A stretch of 64,000 nt of DNA from Niebla homalea (taxonomy: Eukaryota; Ascomycota; Lecanoromycetes; Lecanorales; Ramalinaceae), in the NCBI GenBank assembly GCA_019925105.1, contig JAHGAU010000012.1:496001-560000 (forward strand), given 5' to 3'. The position numbers and the translations under genes were made by a program. The notes below the pieces were generated by a model. That model was not told where the DNA came from. It saw only the letters and a program-made list of their open reading frames with translations, and made no database searches. Shown piece by piece: positions 10,527 to 20,915 of this stretch (position 1 is the first letter of the stretch; the number at the start of each line of letters is the position of its first letter).

Positions 10527-11402
10527 ATGCCTTCTGTTGAGGCTCTCTCTCAGATACCTTCATTCCCTGAAGATGTACCAACCATCAATCTTCCCAGGAT
10601 TGACTTGATCAAGCTTTCGTCAGGCGACAAACCCGAATCTGACGCTCTGTTCAAGACATGCACCGAGACAGGCTTCTTCCTGCTCAATTTGGAAGGCGCC
10701 GCTGGGGGCGATGACTTGCTGAAAGAGGCCGAAGAGGCCTTCCAGGTCAGCAAATCATTCTTCACCTCCCCTGAAGAAGACAAACGCCAATTTCCCTTGT
10801 TGCCGAGCAATCTTGGCTACAAGCAGATGGGCGGATCCAAGGTTGAAGACGGATCACCAGATCGCTGTGAGATGTATAGCATTCCTCAAGACGATTTACT
10901 TGGTCTCGCCGAGTCTGACAATACCATCCCCCCCGCGTTTGACGCTAAACGGGCGCTCCTGACCTCATGCTTGAGACGGATGCACGACGTAGCGGAGACC
11001 ATTTGCAGGCATCTCAATGCTCACCTCGCCCTGCCGAAGGGAAAGTTTGAGGCCATTCATTCACTTCACAAAGCTTCTCCTAGCACGATGCGTTTCCTTC
11101 GCATGCCGCCTCAGGAGCCTTCCAATCTCAAGACGAGCATGATGGGCCATACTGACAACGGAACCGTGACGGTGCTTTTCAACGTAGTCGGGGGCCTCCA
11201 GATCTTACCACCCAATTTAGACGAATGGAAATATGTTCGACCTGAGCCAGGTTGTGCAATCATCACTCTTGGTGATACCATGGTTCAATGGTCAGGTGGC
11301 GTGCTGCGAAGTAATATGCCTCGCGTCGTTCCGCCCCCTGGCGCCCAGGTTGCATCTGATAGATATAGCCTAGCTTATGTGCTCAAGCCGCCAAGAGAAT
11401 AG
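10527..11402 (+). CDS. 2-oxoglutarate/Fe(II) oxygenase-like protein lacking the distal metal histidine
   Basis: A single exon of 291 residues from the first ATG at 10527; the frame is open upstream only with non-ATG codons. The N-terminal DIOX_N-type region (VPTINLPRIDL; TGFFLLNLEG) and the C-terminal double-stranded beta-helix are clear: the HxD pair is His208/Asp210 (MMGHTDNG), GGLQIL follows, and the 2-oxoglutarate-binding RxS is Arg279-Ser281 (DRYSLAYV). The third iron ligand, normally His in an N-x-H-R-V motif of related fungal proteins, is Pro265 here (SNMPRVV, codon CCT at 11319-11321). Relatives oxidise secondary metabolites, gibberellins or flavonoid-like compounds; this one may be inactive or altered. 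No biosynthetic cluster surrounds it. Confidence 0.85.
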   Translation: MPSVEALSQIPSFPEDVPTINLPRIDLIKLSSGDKPESDALFKTCTETGFFLLNLEGAAGGDDLLKEAEEAFQVSKSFFTSPEEDKRQFPLLPSNLGYKQMGGSKVEDGSPDRCEMYSIPQDDLLGLAESDNTIPPAFDAKRALLTSCLRRMHDVAETICRHLNAHLALPKGKFEAIHSLHKASPSTMRFLRMPPQEPSNLKTSMMGHTDNGTVTVLFNVVGGLQILPPNLDEWKYVRPEPGCAIITLGDTMVQWSGGVLRSNMPRVVPPPGAQVASDRYSLAYVLKPPRE

Positions 11403-11879
11403 AGCATGAGCAGGCTGAAGATGGGGCAAGTCATTCCCCAAGAGGAAGAAGACTTGGTGAGAGACTGCAATTATGGAGATTTTCACTCTAAGAAAATCGC
11501 AGGGTTCAAGCATGGAAACAATATGGCAGACAACCAAGGCGGCAAGGGTACAAGCGTCAAGATCGATGTAGAGTCGCGGCAGTTTATAAGTGTAGCGTGA
11601 TTTGTAGGGCCAGATAACACTATGAGAGGAATGCATGAGCAACATGTGCTGTTCGAGAGAAATATATTCTTCTGGGGGCGTTGGGCATTGGGATTGTTTG
11701 AGATAGGAGAGAGAATGTTTCAAACTTGCCCAAAACAATCTCAAACCGCAGTAAATGATGCACCATCATGAGGCAGCATATTCAGACGTGCATGGGAAAG
11801 TTTGAGAAGAGAAGTAGAGTACGCTCACGGAAAACCAACGCTCGTGGCCCCCAAACACCGTGCTATAGATCCTGACTTT
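11403..11879. other. Convergent intergenic region
   Basis: Between the ends of the oxygenase-like gene and the - strand haem lyase. Short open frames here have no protein-like composition. Confidence 0.5.
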
Positions 11880-12931
11880 CTATGATTCTGCCTTTTCTTT
11901 GGCCTTTGCGGCCTTCAGCTGCTCTCGCACCCCAGACCCAGCCGCACGAAACCACACATCGCCACCCCATCTGATCATCCTCTCGCAAGCTGCAGTCGGA
12001 GTGTCTATAGCCGGCCTGACATCGAGATAGAACACAGGCTCCCCCGTGGGCTCTGGAGGCGCAGAGTAGTAATCGATGACATAGCGGACCTCCCTCTTCT
12101 CCCCCAAGGGTGTCGTCCTCTGCACGAACCAATCATGCCGATCGAAAGGAGGCTCATTCCTGCCCATCAGTCAGCAAAGGGCGAACCCTCCAAAACAATC
12201 ACCTCCCACCAAACTCACCCGAACTTCGCAGGATACAGCCTCCCGGCCCACTGCCACATCCGTGCTTTCGGCGTCATATCCCCCGGCCGGCCCATAAACC
12301 GCAGTAATTTCGGCGCAGTAATCCCCTCCTTCCTCCCTCTCAACCCCCCCGGCGCGACCATCTCCTCCCATCCGCTCTCCCCCTCCCGACACGCTTGCCA
12401 CCCTTCCGACAGACCCCGTGAAAACCGGGCTTCCCACGCCTCGATCTCGTTCCACGCGCCTTCGTTCAGGAAGTTGTGCACCTCCACCATACTCTCGACC
12501 GCATCCTCGGGGGTGTCGTCGTAGCCCTTGCGGAGCATGGCGTTGTACATCTGCTGCGGCGAGGGGTATTCCCAATTCGCGTTGGTGTCGCCGCGGGGGA
12601 TGGAGGAGGTGGTGCGGTCGGTGGGGAGGGAGTATTTTTGGTGGGAGGAGCGGTCTTGGGATAGGGTTGGCATGTAGTTGAGCGGGTTGAGTTTGGAGAG
12701 GGAGGAAGGGGTGGGGGATTTGGTGGAGCTGGGGGAGGCGACGGGGCAGGAGGAGGACTCTTGGGGGGGTTGAGATGATGTATGCATTGGACAGCCAGGC
12801 TGCGTGAAATAAGTAGTTGCCTGAGTGTTGACAAGGAGCAAGCTTACTGGTGGACTTCCATCTATAGGAGGCATGGCGTGAGGCGCAACAGGTCGTCGGG
12901 GGGCGGCATTATCTGCCCAGAACCAGCCCAT
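11880..12931 (-). CDS. CYC3: Cytochrome c haem lyase (holocytochrome-c synthase)
   Basis: Three exons: 12848-12931, 12219-12799 and 11880-12159, 314 residues; introns 48 and 59 nt. The start MGWFWADN is the usual N-terminus of CYC3-type lyases. Two Cys-Pro haem-regulatory motifs follow (GCPMH at about 30-34, SCPVA at 45-49), then [32 protein letters not shown], and [10 protein letters not shown], whose His corresponds to the haem-ligand histidine of the family. Exon 3 continues with the conserved [12 protein letters not shown]. The enzyme sits in the mitochondrial intermembrane space and attaches haem covalently to apocytochrome c. The C-terminal tail is Lys/Ala-rich and longer than in yeast. 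It is divergent from another mitochondrial gene with 295 bases between starts. Confidence 0.95.
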
Positions 12932-13065
12932 TCCGATTTTAATAATGATTTGTACAATATAACGGGAATAGAAGTCTCTGTAAAGTCGAGTAGAGTAGAA
13001 TAGGGGTGCGCAAACGATGGGATCAGGAAAGCCAAAATATACCAAGAAATGACGTCCGCCACTTG

Positions 13066-13105
13066 CTTTCCGCCCGCCGTTTTCCGCCCGCAGTTTTCCG
13101 CCGAG
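13066..13105. repeat. Three tandem TTTTCCGCCCGC-type units in a shared promoter
   Basis: Units at 13066-13079, 13080-13093 and 13094-13105 share a TTTCCGCC core, the last shortened. They lie between the divergent starts of CYC3 and the Cqd1-like kinase, so they may be binding sites for a common activator; the factor is not identified. Confidence 0.7.
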
Positions 13106-13188
13106 ACAAGGACAAGATTCAGCCATTTCCAAACGCCTCGCTCGCTGTCTGACCCAATATCGAGCGATAATTGATCACTCTCGCAGAA

Positions 13189-13218
13189 ATGGCTGGAACT
13201 TCAAAGAGTATATCGTGA
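13189..13218 (+). promoter_or_regulatory. Short upstream ORF before the Cqd1-like kinase
   Basis: An ATG in good context (GCAGAAATGGCT) opens nine codons (MAGTSKSIS) and stops with TGA eight bases before the main start codon at 13227. If the transcript begins upstream, this uORF would reduce or regulate translation of the kinase. Confidence 0.5.
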
Positions 13219-13226
13219 CAATTACG

Positions 13227-15333
13227 ATGAGAACGGCCCTCCATTTTGGCCGACAACGCCTACGACAAAGGTCTCAGCAGCTGGCATCTCGACTCCTCAG
13301 CCATCGACAATTCTTTGCCCCTCGTCGATGCTTTTCCGGCTTTCCAAGGCCGCCGAGGCCACCAGGGACGAAGGGCACCGTGCTCAGTCTTCTTACTCCT
13401 GCGGCCTTCGTGGCATTGAGTGAGGAGCAGAGTGGAGATGGCAAGACACCAGAGGATCACATGCTGGAAGCTTCAAGGGCGGAAATCGCAAAGGAGCTGC
13501 CGGACGATATACACGGCTTGAAGAGGCTATGGAAGGGAACGTGGCTTTGCTTTGATAGTTACTTCTTTGAACCCCTTGCCACAACCTTTCGCTTCTTCCA
13601 CCTGGTCATCATATTTGTGCCAGTGCTGGTCACCATCCCCTTGATCTGGATCGGCAGGCGACAGAAGACTAGGGATGGCGAGCGGTCTGGTACCCTTTGG
13701 TGGTATGGGTTTCTGGTTCACTCGATGGAGAGGGCAGGTCCCGCGTTTATCAAAGTACGTTCCAAATGGCCCCCTTCTCCCTCATCTACTAAGACTTCCC
13801 CAGCTCGGCCAATGGGCTGCTTCTCGAACCGACATCTTCCCGCATGAGATGTGCGATATCATGTCATCCCTCCACTCCAACGCTCCCGCTCACTCTCTCC
13901 GATACACCAAGAAAAGCATTGAAAAGGCCTTCGACGGCAGGCGCTTCGCCGACATCTTCGAAGAATTCCAAGAAAAGCCATTAGGTGTCGGCGCCATAGC
14001 CCAAGTCTACAAAGCAAAGCTAAGATCCGACCTCGCCGCCTCGGGCGATACCGACGTCTCAGACACTCAAACCCCCAGATTCGGCAAACGCGTGCGCAAG
14101 AACGTCGACCGAGTGGTGAAAGCGACTCCCCAACGCATCCCCTCCTCCTACGTCGCCATCAAAGTCCTGCACCCGAAAGTCGAACGGCTAGTCCGGCGCG
14201 ACCTACGGATCATGTCCTGCTTCGCCTCCCTAATCAACGCGATCCCCACCATGGAATGGTTCGACTTCCCGCGCGAAGTCGCCCAATTCGGGGAGATGAT
14301 GCGCCTGCAGCTCGACCTCCGCATCGAAGCCGCCAACCTGACCATGTTCCGCAAGAACTTCAAGGACCGCACCACCGCCTGGTTCCCCTTCCCCTACGCC
14401 GAGCACACCACCCGCCAAGTCCTGATCGAGGAATTCGCATCGGGGATCCCCCTCGCCGCGTTCCTCGAAGACGGCGGCGGGGTCTTCCAAAAGGAGATCG
14501 CCGACGAGGGCCTCGACGCCTTCCTGCACATGCTGCTCATCGATAATTTCGTCCATGCCGACCTGCACCCGGGGAACATCATGGTCCGATTCTACAAGCC
14601 CGAGCAGATCAACCTCTCGCTGGGGCGACACAAGCAATCCTCCTCCCCAACCATCAACTCCACAGACGTCACCGAAGAAGTCCTCGCGCGCCTCCGCCCG
14701 CACCGACACCACCGCGACGAGTGGACCGATCAGCTCTCCCAGATCGACGCCGAGGGCTATCGTCCGCAACTCATCTTCATCGACACCGGCCTCGTCACCG
14801 CACTCAACGCCACGAACCGCACCAACTTCCTCGATCTCTTCAAGGCCATCGCCGAGTTCGACGGGTACCGCGCGGGCCATCTGATGGTGGAGCGGTGCCG
14901 CCAGCCCGAAGCCGTCATCGACCAGGAGGTCTTCGCGCTGAAGATGCAGCACCTGGTGCTCGGGGTCAAGTCCCGCACCTTCGCCCTCGGCAACATCAAG
15001 ATCGGCGACGTCCTGAACGAGGTCCTGAGCATGGTCCGCGGCCACCACGTGCGCATGGAGGGCGACTTTGTGAACGTGGTCATCAGCATTCTGCTGCTGG
15101 AGGGCATCGGCAGGAGTCTGGACCCCAATCTCGATCTCTTCAAGAGCGCGCTGCCGATCCTGAGGGAGCTGGGCGCCCAGGGCGGGGGCACGAGTCTGTT
15201 GAGGAGTGTGAGGGAGGGGGATACGAGCATGTTGAAGGTCTGGATCGGCCTGGAGGCGAGGAAGTTCGTGCAGGCGAGCGCGGAGCAGGTGGAGGCGTGT
15301 GTGAGGTACGATCAGCTGAGTCCGAATATCTAA
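13227..15333 (+). CDS. CQD1: Mitochondrial ABC1/ADCK-family atypical kinase (ADCK2/Cqd1 type)
   Basis: Two exons (13227-13754, 13804-15333) joined over a 49-nt intron, 685 residues. The first about 40 residues are Arg/Ser-rich without acidic residues, a mitochondrial presequence; a hydrophobic segment near residue 125 (FFHLVIIFVPVLVTIPLIWI) is a likely membrane anchor. The ABC1-family KxGQ motif is FIK-LGQWAASRTDIFP, with the intron exactly between K and L. The Ala/Gly loop (GVGAIAQVYKA), VAIKVLHP, HADLHPGN and FIDTGL follow in order. Yeast Cqd1, the relative of human ADCK2, acts at the inner membrane in coenzyme Q distribution; that role is inferred here. Exon 2 uses mostly C- or G-ending codons, unlike many neighbours. 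Confidence 0.8.
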
Positions 15334-15733
15334 AAAGAAACAAGAACAAGCGACCGGCTTCGACCACGCTCGGGGATCGATGGGTCTTTGTGATCATGAT
15401 CAGTATTGCCAGGGCACTCCATAGGCCTTTTGAAGTATCGGAATTGGGTAGGCATCATGATTTAGCATTTTTGGGAAGCGAGGCGTTCTGGAAAAGGCTT
15501 CTATGAGTGGAGCTTTGGCATATGGCCCTCGAGGCCGTCTATCTGCTCTAATATATACACGTGAAATGCAAGACTGCTTCTTATCTTCGAAAAGGCTTGG
15601 TGTCATGCACCAGATCCAGCTCCTTTGCCCGACGCTAAATGCAACGACAAAAGATATTGAGATATTGTCGATAAGGCGATCCAATGTGGCGAACTCAAGA
15701 ATCAGCGTTTCGAGGCAGATTCGACATGCCAAT
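15334..15733. other. Convergent intergenic region
   Basis: 400 bases between the end of the Cqd1-like gene and the end of the helicase; AT-richer than both neighbours, no gene seen. Confidence 0.5.
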
Positions 15734-18700
15734 TTATCGCCGCCGGTGCTGATACGCAGGCACCCTCGGAGTATGTGTAGGGATCCTGGGGGCGAAGCTA
15801 CTCCCCTTATCCCAGCCTCTTTGCTTAGTCGCCTCCGCAGGCGTGATGTCTCGGTCCAAGACATCCACCAACCCCGATGCAAAAGCATCGCGTACTCGCT
15901 CGTCAGCGAGGTAGATACCTTGCTGGGCCTGCTTGCGAGTTTTCGCTGCGTTACCCAATTCCTTGAACGCGACCGCCAGCAGCCTTTCCAGAGCCTTTCT
16001 GAACTCGATGATCGTTTTGGCGGTGCGACGGTCCCGCGAGAGCACGAAAAATGGTAACCAGTTGTCGAGCTCGATGACATTAGCTCGCTCTCCGTTCTGG
16101 CGCAGCTTCCCACCGAAGAGGGAGGCTTGCAAGGGTGTTATTTCCGTGGTGTCGCGGAGGAAGAGCGTATTTCCGTCATTTGATTTAGCGAGAGCAGTGT
16201 AGGCATACATAGTTCCCGGCGGCACCCTTGTATCATTGCTGCTGTCTTTGGAGCGTGATCGACCCATGTCCTTTGGCGCATTTGTGCTACCGGGGTGGAT
16301 CAAAGTGTTCTTTTCACCAGGGGTGCGGAAGAGTCTACCACCTCCCGGACAGACGCCGAGATTAGGATGAAGACCCGACAGAGTAAGTGCCTTTACTAGT
16401 GGTATCTTGTGGCTGTTTTGATTGAGAGAAGCGTCGCCATATTGGGAGCGGACGCGACGATGTTCTGGTGTGTAGGGGATTAAACCGGCATCGACGAGCA
16501 CCTCCTCGATCTGCTTGGCCGTGGAGTCGATAACCCGGAACGCGTTGGCGTTAAGGTAGTGCTGATGCGCGTAATCACGCATTGTCCCTTCGCCGTGTGA
16601 ATCTCGCCACTTCCGCAGATTACGGACGGCATTGAGCAGGGCGATGTGATCAGATGCAGAGCCTTCCACGAACGACAGCTTCTTCGCCTGCGCTTCTTTG
16701 CGTGCTTCGAGTGGATTGTTGAAAAGAGAACGTTCAGCGCTGGCAGCACCCATGATTAGCATTGGGTCAAGACAACGGAAGATGATACCAAGCACGATCA
16801 TCTTGCCCAAGCTTGGATGCACGGGCAGAGATGCGAGAAGGCGGCCGAGAGAAGTGATGTGCTCGTCATCCGTGAGTGCATCCAGATCCTGGAGATTGAT
16901 GACTGAAACATCCACGCTCTTCGGCGAAGGTGGTTCAAGTGCGTCCCCCAAGAACTCCCGGATAGGCGTATCAAATGCTTGGGCTTTGATGTCAAGGCAG
17001 ACTTCCTGCAAGTCAGTCCTCAAGAGCTCTGGTAAGCCAATAGCCCGCAGAGAATCGTAACGCTCTTTCGAGTACAGAGCGTAATAGTTGCCATTTTGTA
17101 CACGGCCAGCTCGACCGGCCCGTTGCTTCGCATTGGACTTGCTGATCCAAGTGCAAAGAAGCAGGGTGATGCGGCGTACTTGGTCATACTGCTTCTCTCG
17201 CAATTTGCCTGTATCCACGACATGTTGCACATCAGGTATTGTCACCGACGTCTCTGCGATATTCGTAGACAGAATCACTTTTCTACAGCCTTCTGGGACC
17301 GTCTCAAACACAGCCTGCTGGGAAGCAGCAATTGAAGAATGGAGCTTGTAGATTCTGAAACGAGATCCATCGGCGAAATTGACACCAAGATCAGATCTCT
17401 GGAGGTCCTTTTCCACTTGAACAATCTCCTCGAGTCCAGGTAAAAAGACCAAGATGGCGCCTTCGCGTGTCGTCTGTGCAATGTGTGCAATAGTCGCTGC
17501 GACAAGGCCAAAGGGCATCAGCGCATTCTCTTTTTCGTTCCCAAAGCTAGCTTGACCATCCTCCGTAATTCTGCGCTCCCTTCTCCAGTCGATGACGGAG
17601 CGGTCTTGTGCTGCATTCATTGTTGAGCTCTCGGGTGACGCCAACGCTTGACGTTCACTTTGGTATTCACGCTCAAACTTAAGGTACTGACCAGTTTTGG
17701 GATCTTGGTGTAAGACTGACATTGGGGTTTTCGCCGATTGCATGTCCTGGAGGATCTCGTCCAGGTACTTTTCTGTAACTGGGAACGTCCTGCCTGGCAC
17801 ACTGAGGGAAGGACATGCCACAGAATTTGCATCGGGTGTATCGCTTTTGAAATATTGCGCGAACAGTTCGGTGTCCATGGTGGCACTCATTAGGACGACC
17901 TGGGGAGTGCTCTTACCTACTGCTCTCCTTCTAGTCATGTTCTTTTTCAGCAAGATCAATAGGAAGTCGATTAGGGTATCACGCTCATGAACTTCGTCAA
18001 TTACCAAGTGAGAGGTGTTGTCCAGTACTTCATCAGGAGAGTGCTGGAGCTGTTGCAACAAAATACCTGTCGTGCAATAATTGATGCTACCACCCGCCTG
18101 AGGTGGCTTAGGGTCGAACCGGACGTGATACCCGACTGACTCTTGCAACTTCTCGGCCTTTTCAGAAGCCACCCGGCGGGCAACAGATGTTGCAGCTATA
18201 CGGCGAGGTTGAGTGCAGATGATATTACAGCTTCCGCCAACGCCGGCTGTGATGGCGTCCTCAATTAGGATCTGTGGAACTTGAGTCGTCTTACCGCTTC
18301 CTGTAGCACCAACGATGATGCTGTAGACATTGTTGTTGACTAGATCAAGAACTTTGTCACGATATTGGTTCATAGGCAGTTCAGCTTTCTTCCGTCGAAT
18401 CTCTTCATTTGCTGGATCATCCATAAATAATTGAAGCCCTCGTTTTAGATCCTCTGATCGTGCTGCGATATTCTCGGATCGCAGCTTGCGAACAGTGACG
18501 CCTCTCCTTCTTTCGACAGAGTCTGAGATAGTCTCTAAATCGTGTACCTCGTCAGGCAGACCCGCCTTCCGAGCACTTAGCAGAGTCTCCCTCATGACAA
18601 GAGCGCAGTCTTCGTCTACTTTCATGTCCAGAGGGGCTATCGGCCGCAAGATCTGCCCATTACCAATTTGGAGTGCTCGGAGATAGCGTGGCCAAATTTC

Positions 18701-20205
18701 TGGGTCTTTCGTCTTGTTCTCAACACAAGCGACAAGCCACGCAGCACTTTCAGCTTTCAGCTTACTGTTCATCTGAACAGGCTCTCCAGCCAATGTGTCA
18801 TTGACTCTCACTTGGGCCTTGAAATGAACACCACGGCCTAAAGGCGATTTGGTTTCTTCCGTCTCCATGTTCAATCTTATGCCTGGACGAATGATTTTCA
18901 AGAACTCTAGGAATTTCGCAGCGTTGTCTATCGTCAATGCGGTAGAATCTTTGATGAACAAGGATTCACCACCTCGTTTAGTATGATACAGTTCGGCTTG
19001 CTGTTTGAACTTGGAAGAAGCTTCTATTTCGGCAGCCTGTAAGTCACGGCCGTAGCCTTTGGCGGAGATGGCCTGTTCGGGCAATTGAATGTCAACTTCT
19101 ATTAGTTGACGTGTTCTCCGTCGTTCCGTGCGTGTAATGGCTTGCATCTTGATCGTGGGTATGAGATCAAACCTGGCAGCATAGTTGAAAATGTCTAGTA
19201 TAGCATCTCTGCGCTCGGCCTGGGATTGCTGCTGCCTCTGCTTGTTCATCATGTTCAAAGGGGACTTGCGGTCTACTATTTCCATCAGGATACCCAATTC
19301 GTGGCACTTTGCGAGGAAGTGCAGGTAAGCTGCGGACTCGGCGGATTTCTTGGATCTGTCAGAAGCTTTCGTTCTATCTGCAACGGAGTAATTACACACC
19401 TTGCTCCTGCCTTCACTCTGGACGACCTCTTTCCGTGAAGCTGAATCAAAGGTCAAGGTGCATCTCCAAGCGTCAGTTGAGAGCTCCAAGAAGTCTGCGT
19501 GGAGTTTGGCCAGACCCTGGACACCGTTGACCAGGGTCTCTTTTGGCGTCTTGAAAATGCCCTTCGGGGCCTCTGGATAATCCTGAGACGTAGGGACACG
19601 CATATTCGTGCGCACATACGCCTCATCTTTGAGCGTTAACCGACGTCTTTGTGGCTCCGCTTGTCGATTGCGGCGTGAAGGTCGCTGATCGATCTGCGAT
19701 TGTGCCTTCCGCTTCTTGCCCCTGTTCATGTGAGCCTACTGCGAACAATACCATAACTGCCTGTTATCTTTGGCATACCTCGGTTGCTCTTCGGACCTTT
19801 TTGAATTTGCCTGAGAAGCTGATGGAGAGGCTTGCGTGGAACCCCTTCCTGGCGCCGTGCCATTCCCAGTATTGTACTTATGATGGCTTGAGGAGGCATG
19901 ATTTGGTTGAGGGCGCGAAGCTTGCCGTGCCATTCCTTTTGGAACCTTCTCGTCTGGTCTTGATGATTTTTTCATTCCACCACCATGAATCGCAGCAGCT
20001 GTTCGTTCGAGATCATTGTGGGATCCTAATTCTTCGATAGTAGACCTATGTCGGGAAGGTTGGAAGGTGCCCTTTCGTAGCACCGGATAGCTTCGTGGGG
20101 GCAAGAGCAGCTGAGGATTTCGCACTCTCAAAGCCTGTAATATTTCTTTAGTGTCCAAGTTTTTGTTTCAAATAATATGTGACAAATTACCAAGGAGCGG
20201 AGCAT
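15734..20205 (-). CDS. DExH-box RNA helicase with presequence-like N-terminus
   Basis: Three exons: 20191-20205, 19779-20134 and 15734-19721, 1452 residues. The large exon holds all DEAH/RHA-type motifs: GATGSGKTTQVP (I), TQPRRIAA (Ia), DEVH (II), SAT (III), STNIAETSVTIPD (V) and QRAGRAGR (VI), then helicase-associated and OB-type domains; upstream is a dsRBD-like region. The ATG at 19727-19729 is not the real start: it lies inside a 57-nt intron (19722-19778, GTATGC donor, CTCAC branch, CAG acceptor) that keeps phase with the exon upstream. A further 56-nt intron (20135-20190) joins that exon to MLRSL. The resulting N-terminus (MLRSLALRVRNPQLLLPPRS) is basic and free of acidic residues, suggesting mitochondrial import. 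It unwinds RNA; the substrate is unknown. Confidence 0.85.
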
Positions 20206-20578
20206 GACTTGGTGGCAAGAAATATAATCTGCGATGCCCCATCTATTTGCGTCTATGTGAACATACACCTTGGAAAGGAATTATGCATCAAAAATTACAA
20301 GCAACGGCTGATTGTGCGCGCAAGGCCGCAATAAGGAAAGTGTGGAGGGAAGGGGAGAAAGTGTTCGACGTGAAGTTTGCGTCTCCAAAATTTATCTGCC
20401 CGAGATGGACGCTAAACGTGATCTAATCTCTCTGCGGATCTATCCAGAGCCATCACCTAAGGTATATCATTAAACCTTTCGATCATTGTCCGTCTTTGAT
20501 ATGGTCCAAATCTGTCACCAGAAGACACAGAACGTCACTGCCATACAAAGACCAAAAATTGGGGGAATTTCACAAAAA
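20206..20578. other. Intergenic, helicase promoter side
   Basis: Between the helicase start and the tRNA 3' end; no coding frame seen. Confidence 0.5.
20574..20578 (-). terminator. RNA polymerase III T-run
   Basis: Five T on the minus strand directly after the discriminator base of the tRNA gene. Confidence 0.8.
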
Positions 20579-20664
20579 TGGACCCGGTGGGAATTGAACC
20601 CACGACCGTTCACAAGCTCCTGGATAGGTGCGAAGCGAAAATCATACCCCTAGACCACGAGCCC
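20579..20664 (-). tRNA. tRNA-Ala (CGC) with a 14-nt intron
   Basis: The minus strand folds as a tRNA: acceptor arms GGGCTCG and CGGGTCC with discriminator A, D arm GTCTAGGGGTATGAT, T arm GTGGG-TTCAATT-CCCAC. The anticodon stem TTCGC/GTGAA encloses 21 nt, that is a 7-nt loop plus 14 extra bases (20615-20628), placed after position 37 as in nuclear tRNA introns. The loop then reads TTCGCAT with anticodon CGC, codon GCG, alanine. The acceptor stem contains the G3-U70 wobble that identifies alanine tRNAs, which supports the isotype. Internal promoter boxes are the D and T arms. Confidence 0.85.
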
Positions 20665-20915
20665 AGATTTAAATTCTCTCTTATTTGAATCTATCAATCT
20701 GAATTCAACATCCGCAGCATTTTTATATCACTGCAACATGTCATCGAAGCAATCGAGAAAACTCGAATGTCATTTGATCACGCAACATGGGAAGGGGCTA
20801 TCTTGAGGACTGAAGTGAACCATGTTTCAAATTGATTGATTCTGGTGGTTGAGAAAGCCATAGCAAAAGAGGCCACAGAATGTGCTGAGTAGGTAAAAAG
20901 CTTGTGTGCGTTCAA

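Noticed and set aside
14230..15048. 272-codon minus-strand frame over the Cqd1-like gene
   Set aside because: Antisense frame kept open by C/G-ending codons of the real gene; its product is just Asp/Glu/Val-rich.
15503..16057. 184-codon + frame over the helicase end
   Set aside because: Overlaps the helicase C-terminal region antisense; no protein-like features of its own.
19727..19729. ATG of the 1331-codon frame as helicase start
   Set aside because: It lies in an intron with good splice sites that joins an upstream coding exon in phase.
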